A DNA stretch of 62,853 bases, taken from the NCBI RefSeq assembly GCF_024448985.1, contig NZ_JAMOII010000021.1, positions 1-62,853 of the forward strand. The letters run 5' to 3'. The notes below the pieces were generated by a model. It was given only the letters and a program-made list of their open reading frames with translations, was not told the origin of the DNA and made no database searches. Shown here piece by piece: positions 22,361 through 30,912 of the stretch; positions within the stretch are counted from its first letter, which is position 1; every line of letters begins with the position of its first letter. The translations under genes and the position numbers were made by a program. The stretch comes from Stutzerimonas stutzeri. GTDB lineage: Bacteria; Pseudomonadota; Gammaproteobacteria; Pseudomonadales; Pseudomonadaceae.

Positions 22361-22388
22361 AAAGGCGCCCGAGGGCGCCTTTGCTTTG
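22361..22388 (+). terminator. Rho-independent terminator between epimerase and ompW
   Basis: AAAGGCGCCC and GGGCGCCTTT form a compact stem around a GA turn, followed by GCTTTG. It lies between the convergent epimerase (+) and ompW (-) and could work in both directions. Confidence 0.8.
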
Positions 22389-22414
22389 CTCAGCGCTCCG
22401 GTGGTCCGGTTTCG

Positions 22415-23101
22415 TCAGAACTTATAGCCGAGGCCGACCATGTAGACCATCGGGTCGACATCTACGTCGACCTTCACCTTGGCTCCGCCATAGCTCGTTG
22501 TGCCAGTCGTGTCGATATCGATATAGCGAACCTGAGCGTTGATCATCACGTTCTCGGTCAGCATGTAGTCCATGCCCATCTGGGCCGCCAGGCCCCATGA
22601 ATCTTTCATGTCCAGCCCGTTGAAACCTTTGCCTTCAGCCTCGCTGGTGAGTTTGTCGTCAAAGAACCATGTGTAGTTGATCCCTGCGCCGACATAAGGC
22701 TGGAACGCGGACTTATTGTCGAGCGGGTAGTAAACGATGCTGAGGGTTGGTGGCAAATGCTTGAGTTCGCCCAGCTTTCCGTTCAAGCCTGCAAACGCGC
22801 CAGGCATTCCGGAAACACCAACGTCGTGGGTGAAGGGGCTTGCAGCGAGCAGCTCAATACCAATTTTATCGGTCAGCATATAAGCGAAGTTCAAGCCCAG
22901 TTGGGTGTCGCTATCGAGGGTGGCCTTTGTTCCCGCGACGCTAGTCGAAAGCGCACCTACATAGATATCGCCACTGTCTTCACGCGGATCAACGGTGATC
23001 GCGCCGGCGCGCAGGATCACATCGCCTGCCTGATGGGCCTGGGCGAAGGGGGCGGCGAGTGCGACGGCCAGCACTGAAGCGGTAAACAGGGTCTTGCGCA
23101 T
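22415..23101 (-). CDS. ompW: OmpW family outer-membrane protein
   Basis: An eight-stranded beta-barrel porin-like protein of the outer membrane. From ATG 23101 the product is 228 aa with a signal peptide (MRKTLFTASVLAVALAAPFA, cleaved after AQA). Family segments are GDVILRAGAITVDP, LGLNFAYMLTDKIGIELLAASPFTHDV (about residues 65-90) and the terminal aromatic strand VGLGYKF. GGAGCTC lies 8 nt upstream of 23101, favouring it over longer starts. The ligand is unknown; OmpW homologues respond to iron, oxygen or stress in relatives. Confidence 0.93.
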   Translation of the reverse strand: MRKTLFTASVLAVALAAPFAQAHQAGDVILRAGAITVDPREDSGDIYVGALSTSVAGTKATLDSDTQLGLNFAYMLTDKIGIELLAASPFTHDVGVSGMPGAFAGLNGKLGELKHLPPTLSIVYYPLDNKSAFQPYVGAGINYTWFFDDKLTSEAEGKGFNGLDMKDSWGLAAQMGMDYMLTENVMINAQVRYIDIDTTGTTSYGGAKVKVDVDVDPMVYMVGLGYKF

Positions 23102-23247
23102 AATGAGCTCCATCGAGACGTGATCTGTTGCGTTGGAGCCATGGTAGGGCGCGATGCGCTGCCAAATATGATCCAGCTCAACGAAACGCTCCGCTTTGTC
23201 TGGGCTGCGACGTATTGCCCTGGGTTGCCTTCCTTTGTGCACCTAGA

Positions 23248-23262
23248 TGATAATGTTTCTCT
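23248..23262 (+). promoter_or_regulatory. Candidate Fur-box-like sequence
   Basis: TGATAATGTTTCTCT matches 11 of 15 bases of the 7-1-7 Fur pattern TGATAATCATTATCA by eye. It lies 35 nt before the first gene of a TonB operon, where iron control would make sense. The right half is degenerate, so this is tentative. Confidence 0.3.
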
Positions 23263-23296
23263 TTCGAGTTTGACCTTCGTCTGCAAGGATCCATTA

Positions 23297-24067
23297 ATGC
23301 AAGCCCTTATCCCCCGCCTCTTGGCGGTCGCCGTGTTGCCATGCTGCGTTCAGCTTCACGCAGCTCCGCTGGATGCTGCACTGGACGAAAGTCAGCGTCT
23401 GGCAGCGGAGGCCAAGGCATCTCAAGCACGCATTGAGCAGCTCGACGATGCCACCCGGCAGATGCTCAACGACTATCGCAACGCTGTGCAGCAGGCGGAG
23501 GCGCTGGAAGCTTATAACAAGCAGCTAACCGAACTCACCGCGGGGCAACGTAAGGAACTCGAAGGATTTCAGCGTCAGCTGGACAGCATCGAGCGCACCC
23601 AGGAGGCCGTTGCGCCACAGATGGGGCGGATGATCGATGTGCTCGAGGAATTCATCGCGGCGGATCTGCCATTTCTTCCCGACGAGCGCGCCGACCGCCT
23701 GGCCAGCTTGCAGGACATGCAGGCGCGCGCGGATATCAGCCTGGCCGAGAAATACCGTCGAATCCTCGAGGCTTATCAGATCGAAAGCGATTACGGCAGA
23801 ACGCTGGAAGCCTGGCGCGGCGAGCTGCCGGTCGAAGGTGGCAGCCGTAGCGTCGAATTTCTGCGCCTGGGACGGACGATGCTCTATTACCAGACGCTCG
23901 ATGCGCATGAGAGCGGCTGGTGGAATCCCCAGGCCGGTGCGTGGGAGACGCTTGACGCAAGCGCACGCCGGCCAATCACCAAGGCAATCGCCATTGCGCG
24001 CCAGCAGCAAGCGCCCAGCTGGCTCGAATTGCCGGTGAAGACTCTGGCCAAGGAGGCGGCGCAATGA
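23297..24067 (+). CDS. DUF3450 family periplasmic coiled-coil protein
   Basis: A 256-aa protein with a signal peptide (MQALIPRLLAVAVLPCCVQL, likely cut after LHA). A long coiled coil follows at about residues 25-110 (repeated Ala/Gln/Glu heptads). The C-terminal part contains VEFLRLGRTMLYYQTLD and GWWNPQAGAWE, typical of DUF3450. This family is generally the first gene of TonB2-type operons. ATG 23297 is chosen as giving the signal peptide. Its stop overlaps the next start by 4 nt. Function unknown, probably an accessory of the TonB motor. Confidence 0.85.
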   Translation: MQALIPRLLAVAVLPCCVQLHAAPLDAALDESQRLAAEAKASQARIEQLDDATRQMLNDYRNAVQQAEALEAYNKQLTELTAGQRKELEGFQRQLDSIERTQEAVAPQMGRMIDVLEEFIAADLPFLPDERADRLASLQDMQARADISLAEKYRRILEAYQIESDYGRTLEAWRGELPVEGGSRSVEFLRLGRTMLYYQTLDAHESGWWNPQAGAWETLDASARRPITKAIAIARQQQAPSWLELPVKTLAKEAAQ

Positions 24068-25410
24068 ACCGTTTATTGACTCTTTTGCTGATCGGCTTGT
24101 TGCCGGCGCTGGCTCAGGCAGCCGAACCGCTGACCCCCGATCAGCTGCTGCAACGCATCCGCAGCGAGCGCGCCGCGGAAGTCGAAGCCATGCAGGCGCG
24201 TGAGCAGGCGTTTATTCAGAATCGCAGTGAGCAAGCGCAACTGCTGGCGCGTGCCAACGCCGCGCTTGAAAAGCAGAAGGCCGAAGCCGAGCGTCTGAAA
24301 GCCGAGTTCGATCGTCAGGAGGCCGAACTGGCCGAGCAGGAAACACTACTGGCACAGCGGGTGGGCCATCTCGGCGAGCTGTTCGGCGTGGTTCGCCAGA
24401 GCGCAGGTGATATCGCTGGCCAGTGGCAGGACAGCCTGCTCAATGCCCAGTATCCGGATCGGCTGGCGCGGCTGAAGGCGCTGGCCGAAAGTCGTGCGCT
24501 TCCGTCCGCAGAAGATCTGGATGGCTTCTGGATGACCTTGCTCGAGGACCTCGCCGCCAGTGGGCGAGTCGAGCGGGTTGAGCTACCGGTCGTGGGCGCC
24601 GACGGTCAGCGCAGCGTTGAATCGGTGCTGCGGATCGGTGCTTTCTCCGTCTTCACCGATGATGCCTTCCTGCGTTACGACAGTGATGCCGGCGAGCTCC
24701 TGGCTCCGGCACGGCAACCTGCCGGGTTGGGCTTGGTCGATGATTACCTGAGCAACAGCGACGCGCTGGCTACCCTCCCGATCGATCCAACCCGCGGCTC
24801 GTTGCTTGCACAGCTGCAGCGCCAGCCGCAGCTATGGGATCGGGTTCAGCAGGGCGGTTTGGTCGGCTGGGTCATTTTGGTGCTCGGCGCCATCGGCCTG
24901 CTGTTGGCGATCTGGCGCATGGTCTATCTGACTGGTGTCGGGCGCGCTGTGGGTCGGCAGATGAATGAGCTGAACAAGCCGCGCGATGACAACCCGCTGG
25001 GTCGCATCATTGGCGTCCTCGGACCTAAGCCGCAACTGTCCGATCTGGAAACCCTCGAACTGAAACTCGACGAAGCGATTCTTCAGGAAACGCCGCCGCT
25101 GGAGCGTGGACAGCCGCTGCTCAAATTGTTGGCCGCCGTCGCGCCGCTGCTCGGGTTGCTGGGTACCGTGACCGGCATGATCGTGACCTTCCAAGCCATC
25201 ACCCAAAGCGGTGGCGGTGACTCGCGGCTGATGGCCGACGGCATCTCCCAGGCGCTGGTGACTACGGTGCTGGGGCTGGTTGTGGCGATTCCGCTGTTGT
25301 TTCTGCATAGCTTGCTGGCCAGCCGCAGCAAGGCGCTGATTCAATTGCTGGAACAACAAAGCGCTGGCCTGATAGCGCTGCATTTGTCGGGAACACCGCG
25401 CCGTGACTGA
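24064..25410 (+). CDS. MotA/TolQ/ExbB proton-channel protein with long periplasmic N-terminus (TtpC-like)
   Basis: The 448-aa product has a signal peptide (MNRLLTLLLIGLLPALAQAA), a charged coiled coil at about residues 25-105 and a periplasmic domain. A membrane helix near 265-285 (GWVILVLGAIGLLLAIW) precedes the ExbB core with LLGLLGTVTGMIVTF and ALVTTVLGLVVAIP at residues about 360-420. This matches the large ExbB-type TtpC proteins of TonB2 systems. It overlaps both neighbours (4 and 8 nt), so it is co-translated with them. Confidence 0.88.
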   Translation: MNRLLTLLLIGLLPALAQAAEPLTPDQLLQRIRSERAAEVEAMQAREQAFIQNRSEQAQLLARANAALEKQKAEAERLKAEFDRQEAELAEQETLLAQRVGHLGELFGVVRQSAGDIAGQWQDSLLNAQYPDRLARLKALAESRALPSAEDLDGFWMTLLEDLAASGRVERVELPVVGADGQRSVESVLRIGAFSVFTDDAFLRYDSDAGELLAPARQPAGLGLVDDYLSNSDALATLPIDPTRGSLLAQLQRQPQLWDRVQQGGLVGWVILVLGAIGLLLAIWRMVYLTGVGRAVGRQMNELNKPRDDNPLGRIIGVLGPKPQLSDLETLELKLDEAILQETPPLERGQPLLKLLAAVAPLLGLLGTVTGMIVTFQAITQSGGGDSRLMADGISQALVTTVLGLVVAIPLLFLHSLLASRSKALIQLLEQQSAGLIALHLSGTPRRD

Positions 25411-25948
25411 TCTGCACGGTAGCTGGCTGCGTCTGGTCGACAGCGGACACGCGCTGCTCGACTTCATGGCTGCGGGTGGCGTGGTGATGTGGGCGCTGGC
25501 CGGCTTGTGCGTGCTCTATTGGACGCTGGTGTTCGAGCGCCTGTGGTTCATGCGCCGGGTCTTTCCGCGTTGGGCCGAGACACGTCGCCAGGCTTGGGCG
25601 CGGCTGGGCGATGAGCCCGGCAGCTGGCAGCGCGCGGTACGCAGTACCTGGCTGGCTCAGGCCCAGCAGCAGCTCTCTGGCCCTTTGCGGATGAGTAAGA
25701 CACTGGTGGCGATGTGTCCGCTGCTCGGCCTGCTTGGCACCGTCAGCGGCATGATCGCGGTATTCGATGTGCTGGCGCTCAACGGCACCGGCAACCCTCG
25801 TGGCATGGCTGCGGGCGTCTGGCAGGCGACCCTGCCGACAATGGCTGGCATGGTGCTAGCCATCACTGGACTGTTCAGCCTGGCGCGCCTCGAGCGAATC
25901 GCGCGACTGGCTCTGGACCGGCTGGCCGACCAGCTGCGTCACGATTGA
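25403..25948 (+). CDS. ExbB/TolQ-type proton channel, short form
   Basis: The 181-aa inner-membrane protein begins at GTG 25403, overlapping the preceding gene by 8 nt. A first helix lies at about residues 22-42 (AAGGVVMWALAGLCVLYW). The paired core helices follow with CPLLGLLGTVSGMIAVFD and GMVLAITGLFSL. It would form the ion-conducting stator ring with the ExbD-type protein encoded next. Two ExbB-type proteins in one operon is the TonB2 arrangement. Confidence 0.88.
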   Translation: MTDLHGSWLRLVDSGHALLDFMAAGGVVMWALAGLCVLYWTLVFERLWFMRRVFPRWAETRRQAWARLGDEPGSWQRAVRSTWLAQAQQQLSGPLRMSKTLVAMCPLLGLLGTVSGMIAVFDVLALNGTGNPRGMAAGVWQATLPTMAGMVLAITGLFSLARLERIARLALDRLADQLRHD

Positions 25949-25958
25949 GGATTACTGG

Positions 25959-26369
25959 ATGCGTATGCGTCGTCACCACCAGCAGGAAGAAGACACCGGC
26001 ATCGACCTGACGCCGATGCTCGACGTGGTCTTCATCATGCTGATTTTCTTCATCGTCACCAGCTCCTTCATCAAGGAGTCCGGTGTCGAGGTTCAACGCC
26101 CGCAGGCCGATACCGCCAGCGCGCAGGACAAGGGCAACATCCTGATTGCGGTAACGGCTGAAGGTCAGGTCTGGATAGATAAGCAGGCGGTGGATGTACG
26201 CAGCGTGCGTGCGCATGTCGAGCGCATGCGTGTCGATCAGCCTGAGGGCGCCGTGGTGGTGCAAGCCGATCAGGATGCGCGCACCGGGCTCGTGGTTCAG
26301 GTCATGGATCAGGCGCGTCTGGCCGGGGTCCGGGACGTGGCGCTCGCTGCCAGTTCGGGAGTGCAATGA
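25959..26369 (+). CDS. ExbD/TolR biopolymer transport protein
   Basis: The 136-aa product has a short basic N terminus, then DTGIDLTPMLDVVFIMLIFF (about residues 12-31). This is the ExbD/TolR signature with the proton-carrying Asp in its single membrane helix. A periplasmic domain of about 90 residues follows. It partners the two ExbB-type proteins upstream. It starts 10 nt after the short ExbB gene and overlaps tonB by 4 nt. Confidence 0.92.
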   Translation: MRMRRHHQQEEDTGIDLTPMLDVVFIMLIFFIVTSSFIKESGVEVQRPQADTASAQDKGNILIAVTAEGQVWIDKQAVDVRSVRAHVERMRVDQPEGAVVVQADQDARTGLVVQVMDQARLAGVRDVALAASSGVQ

Positions 26370-27085
26370 TGGTCCGCGGGCTGGGCCGGATCGGGTTGTC
26401 CTTCGTCGCCGCTTGTGTGGTGGCGTTGCTGTTGTTCGCCTTGATGTTGAGCATGGTCACCCCGCCGCGCAGTGAAGTGGCAGACGATCCAGTAGCGATC
26501 GCCAACTTCGTGCGCATGGACAGCCGCAACGAAAGCGCCTCGACTCGTTCGCGACAGCAGGCTCCAGAGCCGCCGCAACCGAAGACACCACAACCGCCAA
26601 CCCCGCCCACGCCGAGCATGGCCAGCCCAAGCGCCAACCTGCCGAAACTCGACCTGCAGCTGCCGAACATCGACAGCGGGCTATCCGTCGCCAGCGCGCC
26701 AGCACCCAGCCTGAGCGGCCTGACCGCGGCGGCACCGGCCGCCACGCCGGCTCCTGCGCCCACTGCGGCCGCGGTCGCGGATACGGCGGCGCAGTCCGGC
26801 GGCCCAGAGCAGGAAGTCATGCCGCTGAACGATGTCCGCCCCGAATATCCGTACCGCGCGCGCCAGCGTGGCATCGAAGGTCATATCAAACTCGCCTTCA
26901 CCATCACGGCTGCGGGCAAAGTCGAGAACATCCGTGTTCTGGAAGCCTCGCCACGCAATGTGTTCGATCGTGAAGCGCGCCGTGCCGCCGCGCGCTGGCG
27001 TTTCGCGCCGCGTACCGAAAACGGCGCGGCGGTATCGCGTGAAGCGGTAAAAACTCTGCACTTCCGCCTGCAAGGAGAACGCTGA
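26366..27085 (+). CDS. tonB: TonB family energy transducer
   Basis: The 239-aa product has an N-terminal membrane anchor (about residues 8-32) and a Pro-rich spacer (EPPQPKTPQPPTPPTPS around 68-84) spanning the periplasm. The C-terminal TonB domain contains the DVRPEYPYRARQRGIEGHI motif (about 154-172), with RAAARWRFAPRTENG further on. It transfers energy from the ExbB/ExbD motor to outer-membrane receptors. No receptor gene is in this window, so the substrate is unknown. Paralogue number in the genome cannot be judged here. Confidence 0.93.
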   Translation: MMVRGLGRIGLSFVAACVVALLLFALMLSMVTPPRSEVADDPVAIANFVRMDSRNESASTRSRQQAPEPPQPKTPQPPTPPTPSMASPSANLPKLDLQLPNIDSGLSVASAPAPSLSGLTAAAPAATPAPAPTAAAVADTAAQSGGPEQEVMPLNDVRPEYPYRARQRGIEGHIKLAFTITAAGKVENIRVLEASPRNVFDREARRAAARWRFAPRTENGAAVSREAVKTLHFRLQGER

Positions 27086-27086
27086 C

Positions 27087-28178
27087 ATGCCTCGTTTGCT
27101 GCTGTTGATCTCATTGTTGTTCGCTGTCTCGACGCAGGCGGCCCAGACCATCGATCCGCTGGTGTTCAAGGCGCTTGAGCGCGCGCAGACCGCGCAGGAA
27201 AAAGGCGATTACAGCGCCGCGCGAAACGCGCTTACGCAAGCCGAGGCCAAAGTCGGCAGTGTCGAAGAGGCGCTGTTGTGGCGCAGCCGGGCTTATCTGG
27301 CCTGGGCCGAAGGCAACAACCGCCAGGCGCTGGAGTTGCTCGACAAGGCGATCACGAGCGGCAAACTGGACGAGGCGATGCTGCCCAACGAGCGGCTCAA
27401 TCTGGCGAAACTCAATCTGATCGAGCGACGTTATGCCAAGGTGATCAGCCTGCTGGGTTCGCCGGCCCAGGCAAGCGAGGAAGTACTGCAAATGCTGGTG
27501 CAGGCCTATCAGGGTCTTGGCCAGCACAGTAAGGCGTTGCCGCTGGCCGAGCGCTATGTGCAGGCCAACCCCAACGCGGCGGATACCTGGCTGCAATTCC
27601 TGGTTGCTGGCAATGCCGAACTGAAGCGTTACGAGACAGCGGAGCGGTGGCAGCGCAAGTTGCTGTCGCGCCATCCGAATGAGGCCAAGATCTGGCGTCA
27701 ACTGGCCGGGCTGCAACAGATGGCGGGTGATGAGGACAAGGCGCTTGCCACGCTGCGTGCCGCGCATGCCAAGGGTCTGCGTTTCAGCGAGGCGGAGTTG
27801 GATAATCTGGTGCTGCTTGCCAGCGCTGCGGATCAGCCCTGGCAGGGTGCCAAGCTGCTTGAAGGCATGCTTGAGTCGCGTTTGTTGGCGAGCAATGCCA
27901 GACGTCAGGAGCGCTTGGGCATGCTCTGGTGGCAGGCGCGCGAGCGCGCTGCTGCCGCGACGATCTATCGTCAGCTGGCCGCGCAGACGGCGAGCGCCAA
28001 GTTTTGGATGAACGTGGCTCAGCTGGAGCTTGAGCAGGCCCGCTGGCAGGCCGGGCTTGACGCTCTGAAACAAGCCGAGCGTGCCGGAGCAGAGCGGCGC
28101 CAGGTACGCGCTTGGCGTGAATGGGCCGAAGGTGAGCTGAGTTTCGAGCGCGAGCGTCAGATCGCACGCGTCAACTGA
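27087..28178 (+). CDS. TPR-repeat lipoprotein-like or periplasmic protein
   Basis: A 363-aa protein with a signal peptide (MPRLLLLISLLFAVSTQAAQ). It consists of repeated helical pairs typical of tetratricopeptide repeats, for example AQEKGDYSAARNALTQAEA and AYLAWAEGNNRQALELLDKA. No lipobox cysteine is visible, so it is probably soluble in the periplasm. It starts one base after tonB and closes the operon, a known place for TPR proteins in TonB2 systems. It may act as a scaffold, which is inference. Confidence 0.82.
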   Translation: MPRLLLLISLLFAVSTQAAQTIDPLVFKALERAQTAQEKGDYSAARNALTQAEAKVGSVEEALLWRSRAYLAWAEGNNRQALELLDKAITSGKLDEAMLPNERLNLAKLNLIERRYAKVISLLGSPAQASEEVLQMLVQAYQGLGQHSKALPLAERYVQANPNAADTWLQFLVAGNAELKRYETAERWQRKLLSRHPNEAKIWRQLAGLQQMAGDEDKALATLRAAHAKGLRFSEAELDNLVLLASAADQPWQGAKLLEGMLESRLLASNARRQERLGMLWWQARERAAAATIYRQLAAQTASAKFWMNVAQLELEQARWQAGLDALKQAERAGAERRQVRAWREWAEGELSFERERQIARVN

Positions 28179-28197
28179 AATGTAGGCGAGTCATCTC

Positions 28198-28294
28198 GTA
28201 GGGTGCGCTCTGCGCACCGACGTTGATGTATGTGGATGCCCCCCTCCGGATCATTTCGCTCTTTGATCCGCTCGGTGCGTGGAACGCACCCTAG
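28198..28294. repeat. Paired palindromes between convergent genes
   Basis: GGGTGCGCTCTGCGCACC at 28201-28218 and GGTGCGTGGAACGCACCC at 28274-28291 are each imperfect palindromes. Both are flanked by GTA/CTA in opposite orientation, giving a REP/BIME-like pair 55 nt apart. It fills most of the 165-nt space between the TPR gene (+) and DUF3299 (-). It could form transcript-end stem-loops for both. Confidence 0.6.
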
Positions 28295-28343
28295 CTTCGC
28301 ACCCGGCGCGCCGCGTCCCCAGGAAGCGGATAGCACTGCTTAC

Positions 28344-28868
28344 TTATTCCAGTTCGTAGAAATAGATTTTCTCTGCCGACATCCGATACCCGGCTTCGGC
28401 CAATTCGCTGCTGGCGTGCTCGACGCTAAGCGGACCTTCGATCCAGAAGGGCTGATAGAGCTGATCGACCTTCACACCCAACTCGCTGGTGGCATGCACG
28501 ATCTGGTTCGAGGGTGGCGGTGGGACGTGAATGCACGCACCGAAATAAGGCACCAGCAGGAATTCGGTAACGCGACCGTCCTCGCTCATGTCCAACGGCA
28601 CGATATAGCCCGGCAACTTCGCCTGGATGCCGTCCAGTGCCTCGACCACTGGTGCGGCGGGAGATTGTTGCATGGCCGCTGGACCGGTTTCGGCAGCCAG
28701 CGCATCGGCCAGTTGCGACATGTCGTGCATCGCGACGGGAGGCGGGGGTGGGGGTGCGTCGGCGGGAATTAGGTCCGACCACTGCAACTCGCGCACCTCG
28801 GCGATTGCGAGATTGGCCGCAAGGGTCAGCAGGACGGCAAGCAACAGATTTGGCACGGTCATCCTCAT
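28344..28868 (-). CDS. DUF3299 family secreted protein
   Basis: The 174-aa product from ATG 28868 starts MRMTVPNLLLAVLLTLAANL, a signal peptide. The mature part has a Pro run (ADAPPPPPPV) and then the DUF3299 core GYIVPLDMSEDGRVTEFLLVPY (split about residues 90-115) with FGACIHVPPPPSNQ. Its start overlaps the permease stop (ATGA), so it belongs to that operon. The function is not established; the CIHVPPPP segment may bind metal. The same four-gene order exists in P. aeruginosa (PA4063-PA4066), as I recall. Confidence 0.85.
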   Translation of the reverse strand: MRMTVPNLLLAVLLTLAANLAIAEVRELQWSDLIPADAPPPPPPVAMHDMSQLADALAAETGPAAMQQSPAAPVVEALDGIQAKLPGYIVPLDMSEDGRVTEFLLVPYFGACIHVPPPPSNQIVHATSELGVKVDQLYQPFWIEGPLSVEHASSELAEAGYRMSAEKIYFYELE

Positions 28869-30130
28869 AGTCGTATCGACAGGCCATCGGCCAGCGACTG
28901 CCGGTAAGCACGCCAGGCTGGTACGCAGCCGATCAGCAGCCCGGCCAGCAGTATCGCGGCAAGCAGCGACCATTCATAAGCGCTGGGCCAAGCCAGCGGC
29001 AGGTAGAGGCCGTACTTGGCCTGCAGCGGCGTCTGGGCCACGGCGATGGCTACATATAGCAATAACAGCCCGAGCAGCACACCGGCCAGCGCCAGGCTGA
29101 AGGCCTCGGCCACCAGCAGGCCGCCAATATGCCAGGGCCGAGCGCCCACCGAACGCAGGATCGCCATCTCCCGGCGCCGCTCGTTGAGGCTGGTCAGGAT
29201 CGCCGTCAGCATTCCGATGAGTCCGGTCAGCACGACAAACAGTGAAACCACGAACAGTGCCTTTTCCGCCGTGCCCATCAGGCTCCAGAGCTCCTGCAGG
29301 GCGACGCCGGGCAGGATCGCCAGCAGCGGCTCGCCGCGATACTGGTTGATCTCGCGCTGCAGGGTAAAAGTCGCGATCTTGCTGTTCAGGCCGAGCAGAA
29401 ACGCGGTGATCTGTTGGGGTTGCAGCGTGAGCTGGCGCGCCTGTTCGGCATCGATGCGGGCAGCGCCCTGCGCCGGCATGCCGTTCTGCCAGTCGATGTG
29501 CAGCGCTTCCATACCGGCCAGGTTGATGTGCAAGGTGCGATCGACCGGTGTCCCAGTGCGTTGCAGGATGCCCACCACACGGAACGGTTTGTCATCGTGC
29601 TTGATCAGGCTGACCGTCGCGACTCCGTGTGCCAGCACCAGCTGTTCGTCCAGCGTGTAGTCCAATGCACGCGCGACTTCGGCGCCAAGGACCACTTCGA
29701 AGGGATCGTCGGCAAAGGGCCGGCCTTCGGCAAGTTGCAGGGGTTGCTTGCGGCCGTAGCGGTAATGCTCGAAATAGTCGGCGCTGGTGCCCAGCACGCG
29801 ATAGCCACGGTGGGAGTCACCCAGCGAGATGGGAACCGCCCAGTCCACCTGGGGATGCTCGGCGAAATGCTCGAAGCTGCCCCAGCGAATGTTGTTGGTC
29901 GCGTTGCCGATACGAAACACCGAATACAGCAACAGATTCACCGAGCCGGAGCGGGCGCCGACGATCAGGTCGGTGCCGCTGATGGTGCTGGCAAAACTGG
30001 CGCGGGCTTCGGTGCGCACGCGCTCGACTGCCAGCAACAGGCACACCGACAGGGCGATGGCGAACACCGTGAGCAGGGCGGTGAAACGGCGATTGATCAG
30101 GCTCGCCAGGGCCAGGCGCAACAGGTACAC
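28865..30130 (-). CDS. ABC transporter permease, FtsX/MacB type
   Basis: The 421-aa product has an N-terminal helix (about residues 18-38) and a large periplasmic MacB-PCD-like domain. A C-terminal FtsX domain with three helices contains LNERRREMAILRSVGARPWHIGGL (about residues 308-331). With the ATPase encoded upstream it forms a type VII ABC complex, which usually acts on envelope or lipoprotein substrates rather than free ions. Genomic context points to a zinc-linked role. Confidence 0.88.
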   Translation of the reverse strand: MYLLRLALASLINRRFTALLTVFAIALSVCLLLAVERVRTEARASFASTISGTDLIVGARSGSVNLLLYSVFRIGNATNNIRWGSFEHFAEHPQVDWAVPISLGDSHRGYRVLGTSADYFEHYRYGRKQPLQLAEGRPFADDPFEVVLGAEVARALDYTLDEQLVLAHGVATVSLIKHDDKPFRVVGILQRTGTPVDRTLHINLAGMEALHIDWQNGMPAQGAARIDAEQARQLTLQPQQITAFLLGLNSKIATFTLQREINQYRGEPLLAILPGVALQELWSLMGTAEKALFVVSLFVVLTGLIGMLTAILTSLNERRREMAILRSVGARPWHIGGLLVAEAFSLALAGVLLGLLLLYVAIAVAQTPLQAKYGLYLPLAWPSAYEWSLLAAILLAGLLIGCVPAWRAYRQSLADGLSIRL

Positions 30131-30132
30131 GA

Positions 30133-30840
30133 TCAGGTCTCCGCGGCGCGGCTGGCGCGGTTGAGGTCGCTCAGCGACAGGCTGCGGTCGAACAGCGGCG
30201 CCAGGCTTTGGTCATGGCTGACGAACAACAGGCTCGAACCGGCTTCGCGGCATTCGGCGAACAACAGTTGGAGAAAGGCTTCGCGGCTGTCTGCATCCAG
30301 CGCCGAGGTGGGTTCGTCGGCGATTACCAGCTCCGGTTGGCCGATCAACGCACGCGCCGCGGCAACACGTTGCTGCTGTCCGATGGATAGTGCTTCGGCG
30401 CGTCGTTCGAACAACGCTTCGGATAATCCAAGATGCACTAACAGGCTCGCAGTCGCCTGCGCAACGCTACCGTGACGCTGACGGGCACGCTCGGCACGCA
30501 GTGTCGAAAAGCGGCAAGGCAGGCTCACATTTTCAGCGACCGAAAGAAATGGCAGCAGATTGAACTGCTGAAAGATATAGCCGGTGTGGTCGACTCGATA
30601 GCGATCCCGTGCACCGGAAGACAGCGTGGCGAGATCCGAACCGAGCAGGCGAACCGTTCCGCGCTGGGCTTTCTGCACGCCGCCTATCAGGCCGAGCAGT
30701 GTAGTTTTGCCGCTGCCGGACGGTCCTTTGAGAAACAAACTCTGGTTTCGCTCCAGTTCGAAACGAGGGATGTCGAGCAGTTCCGCCTGGCCAGGCCAGG
30801 CGAAGCCGAGTTCGTGAATTTCAAGCAGCGGAGCGGTCAT
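30133..30840 (-). CDS. ABC transporter ATP-binding protein (LolD/MacB type)
   Basis: The 235-aa ATPase has Walker A GPSGSGKTTLLGLI (about residues 39-52) and a Q-loop at YIFQQFNLLPFL. The signature segment is SIGQQQRVAAARALIG (LSxGQ with Ser-Ile), and Walker B LVIADEPTSALD is followed by an H-loop in LFVSHDQSL. It energises the permease encoded 2 nt downstream. It is second in the putative zinc operon. Confidence 0.92.
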   Translation of the reverse strand: MTAPLLEIHELGFAWPGQAELLDIPRFELERNQSLFLKGPSGSGKTTLLGLIGGVQKAQRGTVRLLGSDLATLSSGARDRYRVDHTGYIFQQFNLLPFLSVAENVSLPCRFSTLRAERARQRHGSVAQATASLLVHLGLSEALFERRAEALSIGQQQRVAAARALIGQPELVIADEPTSALDADSREAFLQLLFAECREAGSSLLFVSHDQSLAPLFDRSLSLSDLNRASRAAET

Positions 30841-30912
30841 TGATGATCTGAGTCGTTACGGGGAGTCGGGAGTTTACTGGCTCATGATCGGGTTGCGGCA
30901 GGCCGCGCCGGG

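Noticed and set aside
29414-30475. 353-codon frame on + over the ABC transporter genes
   Set aside because: Shadow of the minus-strand permease and ATPase, which have complete motifs.
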